Shown here: positions 1-5,364 of the stretch, piece after piece | Position numbering within the stretch: the stretch's first letter is position 1 | How the letters are laid out: the number at the start of each line of letters is the position of its first letter | Assembly: GCA_017963715.1 (NCBI GenBank) | Contig: JAGCTK010000092.1 | Location: forward strand, 1-5,364 | Reading direction: 5' to 3' | From: Alphaproteobacteria bacterium | Lineage (GTDB): Bacteria; Pseudomonadota; Alphaproteobacteria; RF32; CAG-239 | DNA: 5,364 nt | The notes under the pieces: generated by a model | What the model saw: the letters and a program-made list of their open reading frames with translations, nothing else | What the model was told of the DNA's origin: nothing | Database searches by the model: none | Position numbers and translations under genes: made by a program

Positions 1-129
1 CGGAGCAGCAACAGCAACAGCTGCAGCGGCCGAAACGCCCCATTTTTCTTCTAACATTTTTGATAAATCAGCAGCTTCCATCACTGTTAAAGCTGATAAT
101 TCGTCGACTAATTTGGCTAAATCTGCCAT
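1..129 (-). CDS. rplL: 50S ribosomal protein L7/L12, N-terminal part (3' end outside window)
   Basis: This is the stalk protein of the large ribosomal subunit; dimers bind the C-terminal helix of L10 and recruit translation GTPases. The visible 43 codons start [20 protein letters not shown] and contain [12 protein letters not shown]. This is the L12 N-terminal dimerisation/L10-binding domain (about residues 1-33), followed by the start of the Ala-rich hinge. The wording is typical of alphaproteobacterial L12. The ATG at 127-129 is preceded by GGAG at 137-140, seven bases away. The gene follows rplJ after 48 bp with no terminator visible in between, so the two are almost certainly co-transcribed, the usual rplJ-rplL order. 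The C-terminal factor-binding domain lies beyond position 1. Confidence 0.96.
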   Translation of the reverse strand, partial: MADLAKLVDELSALTVMEAADLSKMLEEKWGVSAAAAVAVAAP

Positions 130-177
130 ATTCTTTCTCCAATAAAATTAAAATTTGTTGTTAAATGACTAAAACCT

Positions 178-660
178 TTATGCAGCCTCTTTTTCGCTGT
201 ATGCTTTTGTAACGCGAGCAAGTTGAGAAGCAGGCGCTTGCAACAAGCCGATAATTTTGGCTCTGAGTTCATCCATTGACGGAATTGTGGCTAAGCGCTT
301 AATCTCATTTAAAGACAAGGCTGTTGCACCCATTGCACCGCCCATAATGACGAGTTTTTCATTATCTTTTGCGAAATTGACACAAGCTTTGCAGGCCCCG
401 ACAGGATCTTTTGAGAACGCAATCGCGGTCGGACCGGTAAACATATCGGCCAATCCTTCAAACTTTGTGCCTTTAAGAGCCAGTTTGGTAATCCGGTTTT
501 TTGTCACTCTGAACCCGGCGCCTGCCTTACGGACAGCATCACGAAGTTCTGAAACTTCTGCCACCGTCAATCCCTTGTAATGAGAGATAACAACGATTTC
601 GGCATTGTCTAAAAGCTCGTGCAATTCGTCGAGTAGTTGTTTTTTTTCATCGCGGTTCAC
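178..660 (-). CDS. rplJ: 50S ribosomal protein L10, GTG start
   Basis: L10 forms the base of the ribosomal stalk: its N-terminal domain binds 23S rRNA and its C-terminal helix carries L12 dimers. In many bacteria the L10-L12 complex also represses its own mRNA. The 160-residue product has the family pattern: VVISHYKGLTVAEVSELR (23-40), the basic stretch FRVTKNRITKLAL (50-62), FTGPTAIAFS (74-83), and an amphipathic C-terminal tail from about residue 129 (DELRAKIIGLL) as the L12-binding part. Length is close to the E. coli protein (165 aa). The start is GTG at 658-660; the next in-frame methionine is residue 73, too late to be the start, and GGAG at 668-671 lies seven bases upstream. rplL follows after 48 bp. 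The 5' leader (see 780-846) suggests autoregulation. Confidence 0.97.
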   Translation of the reverse strand: MNRDEKKQLLDELHELLDNAEIVVISHYKGLTVAEVSELRDAVRKAGAGFRVTKNRITKLALKGTKFEGLADMFTGPTAIAFSKDPVGACKACVNFAKDNEKLVIMGGAMGATALSLNEIKRLATIPSMDELRAKIIGLLQAPASQLARVTKAYSEKEAA

Positions 661-667
661 TAAATGT

Positions 668-671
668 CTCC
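668..671 (-). promoter_or_regulatory. Ribosome binding site of rplJ
   Basis: GGAG on the minus strand, seven bases before the GTG at 658-660, fixes the rplJ start. The leader also contains UCUCC (747-751), which is complementary to GGAGA here (667-671). A fold that hides this site is therefore conceivable, but a 5-bp match alone is weak evidence. Confidence 0.8.
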
Positions 672-779
672 ACTAAAGTTTTTACCACACCGTACACAAA
701 AACAATCACTTGCCTTTGCACACGGCAACCAAATCTGTCCTGAAAGGGAGAAAAAAACGATTATTAATCAAACCTTTTT

Positions 780-846
780 TTGCTTCCGTCTATGCAGGAT
801 ATTAAGGACAAGGACCCCTGCCCGCCTACAGTCTTGGACAGAGCAA
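780..846 (-). ncRNA. L10 leader (autoregulatory ribosomal-protein leader of rplJL)
   Basis: This minus-strand RNA upstream of rplJ carries the landmarks of the bacterial L10 leader: GUCCAAGAC, then a six-base stem arm UGUAGG (825-830), CUUAAU (801-806), the partner arm CCUGCA (793-798) and UAGACGG (786-792). The E. coli leader, as I remember it, has CCAAGAC-CGCAGG and CCUGCG-UAGACGG at the same places, so the stem changes while pairing is kept. I can also draw an outer stem, UUGCUCUGUC (837-846) with GACGGAAGCAA (780-790), containing one bulged A and one G-U pair. An inner hairpin pairs 817-823 with 806-812 around the loop GGUC. The unpaired CAAGAC opposite UAGA matches the kink-turn-like site where L10 binds. 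The expected effect is translational repression of rplJ and rplL by excess L10-L12. Confidence 0.88.
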
Positions 847-873
847 CGACTTGAAGGTCATTACTTGAGCGTC

Positions 874-902
874 TTGATATACGAAAAAAACGTGCCTGTC
901 AA
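874..902 (-). promoter_or_regulatory. Predicted sigma-70-type promoter for rplJ-rplL
   Basis: Minus strand: a perfect -35 TTGACA at 897-902, then after 17 bases TATCAA (874-879); TATATC (876-881) at 15 bases is the alternative -10. Transcription would begin near 867, giving a leader of about 205 nt that contains the whole L10 leader RNA. A strongly A-rich run (about 904-930) lies directly upstream of the -35 and resembles an UP element, which would suit a ribosomal-protein promoter. The call rests on consensus match and position only. Confidence 0.65.
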
Positions 903-955
903 GCACAAATTTTTATTTTTTTGTATTTTTTGATACAAATCACAATTTTGCCATA

Positions 956-1405
956 TCATGGCATCGGCTTTAAGTTTTGCACTTCTTGGCGAGCCAATGC
1001 ATCCACACGTTCGTTTTCGGCATGGCCGGCATGGCCCTTCACCCAAACCCAGCGAATTTCATGGCCTTGAATCAGGGTATCAAGCACCATCCATAAATCC
1101 ACATTTTTGACATCACCTTTTTTGTTTGAGGTCTTAAAACCGTTTTGCTTCCATTTATCAAGCCATTCAGTGATACCGTTCATCACATATTTGCTGTCGG
1201 TATAAAGCGTGATGTTGCATTTTGTTTTCAAGGCACGCAAAGCCTCAATCACCGCCGTCAATTCCATACGGTTATTGGTGGTCATCAATTCACCGCCCGA
1301 GAGTTCTTTTTCTTTGTCTTTGGCACGCAAAAGCGCCGCCCATCCGCCAACTCCCGGATTACCTGAACATGCACCGTCCGTAAATATCTCAACCCGTGGC
1401 GTCAT
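956..1405 (-). CDS. rnhA: Ribonuclease HI
   Basis: RNase HI cuts the RNA strand of RNA-DNA hybrids (R-loops, primer remnants, misincorporated ribonucleotide tracts) using metal ions, in the cytoplasm. The 149-residue protein is full length. The catalytic acids are in register with E. coli: D10 in [13 protein letters not shown]48 in NNRMELTA, D70 in LYTDSKYV and D135 in ENERVDALA, with the mobile histidine H125 in VKGHAGH. The basic handle region around residues 84-100 ([17 protein letters not shown]) is present, so this is the classic type I enzyme with its substrate-binding protrusion. The ATG at 1403-1405 overlaps the stop of the AlbA_2 gene (ATGA), so translation is probably coupled; AGGAG at 1418-1422 lies inside that gene, 12 bases upstream. 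No T-rich terminator follows the stop. Confidence 0.97.
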   Translation of the reverse strand: MTPRVEIFTDGACSGNPGVGGWAALLRAKDKEKELSGGELMTTNNRMELTAVIEALRALKTKCNITLYTDSKYVMNGITEWLDKWKQNGFKTSNKKGDVKNVDLWMVLDTLIQGHEIRWVWVKGHAGHAENERVDALARQEVQNLKPMP

Positions 1406-2475
1406 AATGCTTGCGCACTCCTTATATAAGATGTGAAAAATTCATTTAAAAGCGCTTCTTTTTCATCTTCGTTTTTGAGTGCTTTGGCCACAAATGAGCG
1501 CAACTGATTTTTTGTCAGCGATATACGAAAATCTTTTGGCGTCGCCCCTTCTGCACCGATGGTCGCATTGAGGCAAAAATCATTATCCGCAAACGGCGAT
1601 AAAATAATCTGCATCGTCGTAAACTTAAGTTTTCCGCGCGGCGGTAAGCGCATTTCTGGCTTTGTCATCAGGTTAAAGTGCCCGGAAATACCTGACAAAG
1701 ACTCCATTTGCTGATAGCCTAAAAACCGCACTTTGTTATAATCTCCGCCGGCATTTTCTGTTGTCGAAGAAAAATACAATTCTTTGGCAATCGCGTTGCT
1801 CTTGTTTTCGGCAATCACCGAAAAACTGACTTTCACATATTTTTCGGGCGGATTGTCAATTGTATGCGGATAAAGCATATCTTCATCAATATTTTCCAAA
1901 ATTTCAATCGACCTGTCTTCAAGCAAAAGTTCGATATTCGGTTGCGGTCTTTTGCCAAACATACCGGCAATCACGGCATACGGCGCCGGCACATTGTTCG
2001 AACCTGAGCGGATATATATGGTCGAATTTGAAGTGGTCATCAAAGGCGTGATTTCAGACTTCGGAATATAAGTTGCCACAAACCCGTTGCCGTCTTTATC
2101 CGTGCTGATAATATGATTGCGCACACCGTTGTGGCTCGGAATGGTGCAACCCGAAATCGCATTTTCGAGCCAACTCAAAAAGCGATGAACGTTCTGAACT
2201 TTGACTTTAGCCTTGGCCACATCACCGACCTCGACATCACGCGCACACTCCACGCCCCACACAACGACACCGCCTTCGGAATTACCGAAACCCGAAATGG
2301 CTTTGGCCAAATTGCGCCTGTCATCTTTGTGTAATGTCTTAAAATTTTTGCCGTCGGAAACAGCCTGTTTAAAATCTAAAAATAACTCTTCGGTTTGATG
2401 CCCCAAGATAAACTCATCAATCGCATCTTCCCCGAAATAAATCAGTTTTTGAAAAATATCTTCGGCTCGTGACAT
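1402..2475 (-). CDS. Schlafen/AlbA_2-domain protein with an unrecognised C-terminal half
   Basis: The N-terminal part (about residues 25-165) fits the Schlafen AlbA_2 domain, often called divergent AAA_4. Visible matches are EELFLDFK (29-36), a lysine/arginine-rich turn, then [17 protein letters not shown] (59-75), the hallmark AxANxxGG-like segment, and near the domain end [13 protein letters not shown] (153-165). Members bind nucleic acid; some Schlafens are RNases, and many bacterial ones are linked to regulation or defence. The acidic/lysine segment here is E-x3-D-x-K, and I cannot say whether it is catalytic. Residues about 180-320 are predicted mostly beta and could form a beta-sandwich ([22 protein letters not shown]); I do not recognise this part. 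The tail (325-357) is helical and charged. There is no signal peptide or membrane segment. The start is firm: GGAGG at 2481-2485, five bases before ATG. The gene sits 48 bp after the M16 peptidase gene and overlaps rnhA by four bases. Confidence 0.85.
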   Translation of the reverse strand: MSRAEDIFQKLIYFGEDAIDEFILGHQTEELFLDFKQAVSDGKNFKTLHKDDRRNLAKAISGFGNSEGGVVVWGVECARDVEVGDVAKAKVKVQNVHRFLSWLENAISGCTIPSHNGVRNHIISTDKDGNGFVATYIPKSEITPLMTTSNSTIYIRSGSNNVPAPYAVIAGMFGKRPQPNIELLLEDRSIEILENIDEDMLYPHTIDNPPEKYVKVSFSVIAENKSNAIAKELYFSSTTENAGGDYNKVRFLGYQQMESLSGISGHFNLMTKPEMRLPPRGKLKFTTMQIILSPFADNDFCLNATIGAEGATPKDFRISLTKNQLRSFVAKALKNEDEKEALLNEFFTSYIRSAQAL

Positions 2476-2523
2476 TTACGCCTCCTTTTTTGATGATTTT
2501 ATATCAATATCCATAACAAAGCC

Positions 2524-3786
2524 TTAAAATTTGAGCCGATTTTCCAACATTTCATAACTCGGATATTTTTTCAAATTTCCGAGCAATGTATATGTCGGGT
2601 TGTGCGAAAACAGCATTTGTGCCGCACGTTGAATATCATCTTTCGATACGGCATCAATACGTTCAATCGTTTCTTTTGTGTCAATAATACGGCCGTGTAT
2701 CAGATATTGGCGTGCCATCACTTCGGCCGTTGAAGACGAACTTTCAAGTGCCATCAGCATACCGGCCTTGAGTTGTGTTTTGGCACGAGACAACTCTTTA
2801 TCCGAAACTTGATCGCAAACCGCCTTCTTGATTTCATCCGTCACAACGGGGATAAGTGCGTTTAACTCATCTGCCGTCGTGCCCGCATAAATACCGAACA
2901 GACCTGCTTTGGTGTGCGAATTGGTAAAACTGTAGACCGTATAAACCAAGCCGCGCTTTTCTCTTATTTCTTGAAACAGACGTGATGACATACCGCCGCC
3001 GAAAATCGTCGAAAAAACAGAAACGGGATAATACATCTCGTTTTGATAATTGACACCTTCAAACCCAAGCAAAACGTGTGCCTGTTCAATATCTCTGTTT
3101 TCAGCATAAAAACCGCCGCTATATGTTTGAGGTTCAATTTCAAACCTTGATTTAATCGTATAATCGCCGAGTCTTGCTTCAACCATTTTGACAAACGCAT
3201 CGTGGTCAACATGCCCGACAGCCACCACAACCATATTATCGGTGCCGTAATGCGTGTGCATATATTGCCTCAACTGCGCCTTATCAAACGAACGGACCGT
3301 ACTTTCGGGCCCTAAAATCGTGCGTCCGAGCGGCAAACCGGCAAATGCTTGTTCTTGAAAATAATCAAAAATCGCATCATCCGGCGTATCAATACCCTGT
3401 TTGATTTCCTGAATGACGACTTCTTTTTCTTTGATCATCTCGTTTTCATCAAAGGTCGGAGCCTTGATAAAATCGCTGATGACATCAACGGCAAGTTCAA
3501 TATCTGATTGAAGCATCTTGGCATAAAAAGCCGTAAACTCACGCGACGTATAGGCATTGGTCTGTCCGCCGACATTTTCGATATCTTCCGAAATAGCCAA
3601 AGCATCACGTTTTTTTGTACCCTTAAAAACCATATGTTCGATAAAGTGTGAAATACCGTTTTCTTCGGCCTTTTCATAAGCCGACCCGGTTTTCACCCAA
3701 ATGCCGAGCGAAACGGTTTCAATCTCCGGCCGCGTGCTCGTCATAATGACAAGCCCGTTTTTTAAAATTGTTTTTTGATATGACAT
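2524..3786 (-). CDS. M16 family zinc metallopeptidase, processing-peptidase-like
   Basis: This is an inverzincin-type (M16B) peptidase related to the beta subunit of mitochondrial processing peptidase. The inverted zinc motif is intact: H47-F-I-E50-H51 in ISHFIEHMVFKGT, with the third ligand E127 in EKEVVIQEI exactly 76 residues after H51, as in the family. The second domain has the conserved substrate-binding segment SSRLFQEIREKRGLVYTVY (267-285) after a glycine-rich turn GGGMSS. Length (420 aa) fits a single-chain member that works as a homodimer or with an inactive partner. No signal peptide is seen, so a cytoplasmic role in peptide degradation or processing is likely, but the substrate is unknown. 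The ATG at 3784-3786 has AGGA at 3793-3796, six bases upstream. It is the first gene of a probable unit with the AlbA_2 gene and rnhA, and diverges from elbB. Confidence 0.95.
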   Translation of the reverse strand: MSYQKTILKNGLVIMTSTRPEIETVSLGIWVKTGSAYEKAEENGISHFIEHMVFKGTKKRDALAISEDIENVGGQTNAYTSREFTAFYAKMLQSDIELAVDVISDFIKAPTFDENEMIKEKEVVIQEIKQGIDTPDDAIFDYFQEQAFAGLPLGRTILGPESTVRSFDKAQLRQYMHTHYGTDNMVVVAVGHVDHDAFVKMVEARLGDYTIKSRFEIEPQTYSGGFYAENRDIEQAHVLLGFEGVNYQNEMYYPVSVFSTIFGGGMSSRLFQEIREKRGLVYTVYSFTNSHTKAGLFGIYAGTTADELNALIPVVTDEIKKAVCDQVSDKELSRAKTQLKAGMLMALESSSSTAEVMARQYLIHGRIIDTKETIERIDAVSKDDIQRAAQMLFSHNPTYTLLGNLKKYPSYEMLENRLKF

Positions 3787-3810
3787 ATCGTGTCCTGTTT
3801 AAAAACTGCA

Positions 3811-3839
3811 TTGACAGTATTATATCGTTGATATACGAT
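3811..3839 (+). promoter_or_regulatory. Predicted sigma-70-type promoter for elbB
   Basis: A perfect -35 TTGACA (3811-3816), a 17-base spacer, then TACGAT (3834-3839), which keeps the key T, A and final T of the -10 box. The start site would be near 3846, leaving a leader of about 36 nt before the elbB ATG. It lies almost entirely on top of a minus-strand promoter (3819-3846). Confidence 0.65.
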
Positions 3840-3846
3840 AAATCAA
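3819..3846 (-). promoter_or_regulatory. Predicted promoter for the M16-AlbA_2-rnhA unit
   Basis: Minus strand: TTGATT (3841-3846), a 16-base spacer and a perfect TATAAT (3819-3824), with transcription expected near 3812, about 25 bases before the peptidase ATG. It shares most of its bases with the opposing elbB promoter, so two polymerases could not occupy both at once. Confidence 0.6.
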
Positions 3847-3847
3847 C
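3823..3847. repeat. Two inverted repeats between the divergent promoters (operator candidate)
   Basis: TATCGT (3823-3828) and ACGATA (3835-3840) form a 6-bp inverted repeat with a 6-bp spacer. GTTGAT (3827-3832) and ATCAAC (3842-3847) form a second, with a 9-bp spacer. Both lie inside the promoter pair, where a dimeric regulator could control both directions. Short repeats arise often by chance in AT-rich DNA, so this is suggestive only. Confidence 0.35.
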
Positions 3848-3866
3848 AAAAATCAGATATTTTAAG

Positions 3867-3871
3867 AAAGG
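3867..3871 (+). promoter_or_regulatory. Ribosome binding site that decides the elbB start
   Basis: AAAGG lies 10 bases before the ATG at 3882. The open frame extends back to 3768, but those extra 38 codons run through the promoter and do not resemble the family, so the ATG at 3882 is chosen. Confidence 0.65.
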
Positions 3872-3881
3872 TTTGAATAAT

Positions 3882-4547
3882 ATGAAAAGAAATCCGAGAT
3901 TCGCCATTGTTTTGTCGGGATGCGGTCGTGCCGACGGATCCGAAATCCACGAAGCAACCTGTGCAATGCTGTCGATTGATTGTTTGGGATCAACGTATCA
4001 GTGTTTTGCCCCCAATATCGAGCAATCCATGGTGGTCAATCACATCACAGGCGAAATCATGGATGAAAAGCGCCAAGTGTTGCTCGAATCGGCACGTTTG
4101 GCCAGAGGCAATATTTTACCTCTCAAAAATTATCGTCCCGAAGATTTTGACGCCATCATTTTTCCGGGCGGATTAGGTGCCGTCACCAATTGGTGCAACT
4201 TTAAGGTGGCCGGCGTCAATTGCGATGTTGATGCCTCTGTCGAACATGCCATTTTACAAAGTGTGAAAAAAGGTGTCGTGATCGGTGCAATGTGTATTGC
4301 CCCCGTTTTAATCGCAAAAGTATTGGGGCATCAAGGCGTGCATGTCACCATCGGCAATGACAAGGGTGTGGCACAAGCCATCACGCGCACGGGTGCCATC
4401 CATGAAAAACGCGGTGCAACCGAAGTGTGTGTCGATGAACTTCGCAAAGTTGTCACCACACCGGCTTATATGCTGGCCTCATCCATCAAGGAAGTATGCG
4501 AAGGCGCCGATAATATGATTAAGGCCATCATCAAACTCATCAATTAA
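3882..4547 (+). CDS. elbB: Glyoxalase ElbB (DJ-1/PfpI superfamily, isoprenoid biosynthesis-associated)
   Basis: The product is 221 residues, close to the 217 of E. coli ElbB (also called sigma cross-reacting protein 27A), a class I glutamine-amidotransferase-like protein with glyoxalase III-type activity that converts glyoxal to glycolate without a cofactor. Its older link to isoprenoid synthesis is indirect. Visible family marks are LSGCGRADGSEIHEA (11-25), with E21 as the likely active-site acid, FPGGLGAVTNWCNF (94-107), and the nucleophile elbow GAMCIAPVL (135-143) with the expected catalytic C138. DELRKVVTTPAYM (186-198) is the typical C-terminal segment. The start at 3882 is set by the ribosome site and the family length. 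The stop TAA is followed in frame by TAG. The gene is monocistronic: it has its own promoter and the terminator at 4565-4596. Confidence 0.95.
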   Translation: MKRNPRFAIVLSGCGRADGSEIHEATCAMLSIDCLGSTYQCFAPNIEQSMVVNHITGEIMDEKRQVLLESARLARGNILPLKNYRPEDFDAIIFPGGLGAVTNWCNFKVAGVNCDVDASVEHAILQSVKKGVVIGAMCIAPVLIAKVLGHQGVHVTIGNDKGVAQAITRTGAIHEKRGATEVCVDELRKVVTTPAYMLASSIKEVCEGADNMIKAIIKLIN

Positions 4548-4564
4548 TAGTTTGAGACATCATC

Positions 4565-4596
4565 AAAACGCCTGTGATTTATGACAGGCGTTTTTT
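4565..4596. terminator. Intrinsic terminator between convergent elbB and the MATE gene
   Basis: A perfect 11-bp stem (4565-4575 with 4584-4594: AAAACGCCTGT and its complement) closes an 8-base loop and ends in six T (4591-4596) in the elbB direction. In the MATE direction the same hairpin ends in only four U, all within the stem, so it may terminate more weakly. The MATE stop codon is in the loop. Confidence 0.9.
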
Positions 4597-5364
4597 GTGT
4601 GTTTGATTGGCAAATGAAAATCTTCGAATAATAATCACATAACCGATGATAACAACCGATGAAGCCCCTACCCATGCAATCGGCGACGCATAAAAAATGC
4701 CTTTATATCCCATCAGTGCGGCAAGATATACGGCTGCAAATGATCTCAACAGTAATTCGACAATACTGGCTACCAAAGGCAACACGGCTTTTCCCATGCC
4801 TTGCAATACGTTGCGATACACAAAAATCAATCCTAAGAAGAAATAAAACATCGTGCTGATGGATAAATACATTTTGCCGGTTTCGACAATAAAATCATTT
4901 TGCTCGTTTAAGAAAACGGCAATCATATCGCGCCCGACATAAAATACCAACAAAGATGCCGCAACGCTGATGAGAAAGGCGGCCGTTGTCGCCAATCGGG
5001 CACCCTGTCTGATGCGTGAAAGTTTTTTGGCACCGAAATTTTGTGCCGCAAAAGTCGCCATCGCCATCCCGAGAGCCAGCAACGGTTGCGTGGCCAGTTG
5101 TTCAATTCTCAAGGCAGCCGTAAACGCGGCAATCACTTCCGGTCCAAAGGTATTGCAAGTCCCTTGAATCACCATCATACTGATAGATAATACCGAAAAT
5201 TGTATCGACATCGGAACGGCAATTTTAAGTTGTGATGAAAGAATATCTTTGCGATAACGAAAGTCCGCTTTTGACAAGCGAATAATCGGAAAATGTTTCC
5301 ACACATAAATGCTATATAAAATCAGCACGCTGCTGACCGACAACACCGTTCCCAAAGCCGAGCC
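4579..5364 (-). CDS. MATE family efflux transporter, C-terminal part (5' end outside window)
   Basis: The open frame runs off the right edge: reading to the last base adds GSA before a TTG codon that is not a credible start, since GSALGTVLS is a mid-protein motif in this family. The visible 261 residues hold about seven hydrophobic helices (roughly 4-22, 46-68, 79-106, 123-144, 166-188, 192-217, 224-247), equal to the second half of a 12-helix inner-membrane exporter. MATE marks are FAAQNFGAKKLSRIRQGAR (105-123) and YRNVLQGMGKAVLPLVAS (183-200). Members export drugs, dyes or metabolites in exchange for Na+ or H+; neither the substrate nor the coupling ion can be read here. The product ends with a basic tail (HKKRLS). 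The last codons and the stop form part of the shared terminator hairpin. Confidence 0.93.
   Translation of the reverse strand, partial: GSALGTVLSVSSVLILYSIYVWKHFPIIRLSKADFRYRKDILSSQLKIAVPMSIQFSVLSISMMVIQGTCNTFGPEVIAAFTAALRIEQLATQPLLALGMAMATFAAQNFGAKKLSRIRQGARLATTAAFLISVAASLLVFYVGRDMIAVFLNEQNDFIVETGKMYLSISTMFYFFLGLIFVYRNVLQGMGKAVLPLVASIVELLLRSFAAVYLAALMGYKGIFYASPIAWVGASSVVIIGYVIIIRRFSFANQTHKKRLS

Noticed and set aside
751..781. Hairpin-like A7...T7 pairing with GATTA/TAATC in the rplJ leader as an attenuator
   Set aside because: The stem would be almost only A-U with a tiny inner helix, and the U run is inside the stem rather than after it, so it is not a credible terminator.
664..933. Plus-strand open frame of 89 codons in the rplJ leader region
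   Set aside because: It runs antisense through the L10 leader and promoter, has no ribosome site and no recognisable protein features.
861..1046. Minus-strand open frame of 61 codons overlapping the 3' end of rnhA
   Set aside because: It is a shifted frame of rnhA continuing into the AT-rich promoter; no family resemblance.
3768..3881. N-terminal extension of ElbB by 38 codons
   Set aside because: The extra codons cover the promoter and inverted repeats, and ElbB proteins start at the segment beginning at 3882.
4526..4567. 10-bp direct repeat CATCATCAAA (4526-4535 and 4558-4567) and a 7-bp inverted repeat around the elbB stop
   Set aside because: Low-complexity, AT-rich and partly coding; a short chance repeat next to a clear terminator is the simpler reading.
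5353..5355. TTG as the start of the MATE gene
   Set aside because: The frame stays open to the window edge and the residues around it match the middle of MATE proteins, so the gene is simply cut by the window.

Overview
The window looks like chromosomal DNA from an alphaproteobacterium of moderate to low GC content, possibly an uncultured host-associated or aquatic lineage. The evidence is the L7/L12 and L10 protein sequences, an M16 peptidase close to mitochondrial processing peptidase, and an ElbB-type glyoxalase. I cannot name the genus from sequence alone, and I see no insertion sequence, phage gene, CRISPR array or tRNA.

Layout, left to right. Positions 1-660 carry the minus-strand pair rplJ (GTG start) and rplL (only its first 43 codons are inside the window). 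Positions 661-955 hold no protein gene. They hold the rplJ control region: an A-rich stretch, a TTGACA-type promoter and an RNA that closely resembles the L10 autoregulatory leader. Positions 956-3786 carry three more minus-strand genes: an M16 zinc peptidase, a Schlafen/AlbA_2-domain protein and RNase HI. The AlbA_2 stop codon and the rnhA start codon overlap in ATGA. The peptidase and elbB diverge from a 95-bp spacer with two nearly superimposed promoters. elbB (3882-4547, plus strand) converges on a MATE-family exporter (minus strand, 5' end outside the window), and a strong hairpin separates the two.

How the genes relate. rplJ and rplL build the ribosomal stalk, and the leader gives a route for feedback by L10/L12. 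The peptidase, AlbA_2 and rnhA genes are probably one transcription unit from the spacer promoter. No convincing terminator follows rnhA, so readthrough into rplJL is possible. rplK and rplA, which normally precede rplJ, are missing from the adjacent DNA.

I do not see a clear new defence or mobile system. The best leads are the coupled AlbA_2-rnhA pair (the AlbA_2 protein has an unrecognised C-terminal half), the overlapping divergent promoters with inverted repeats, an 11-bp word shared by the two promoter regions, a possible alternative fold in the L10 leader, and a MATE stop codon lying in the loop of the shared terminator.
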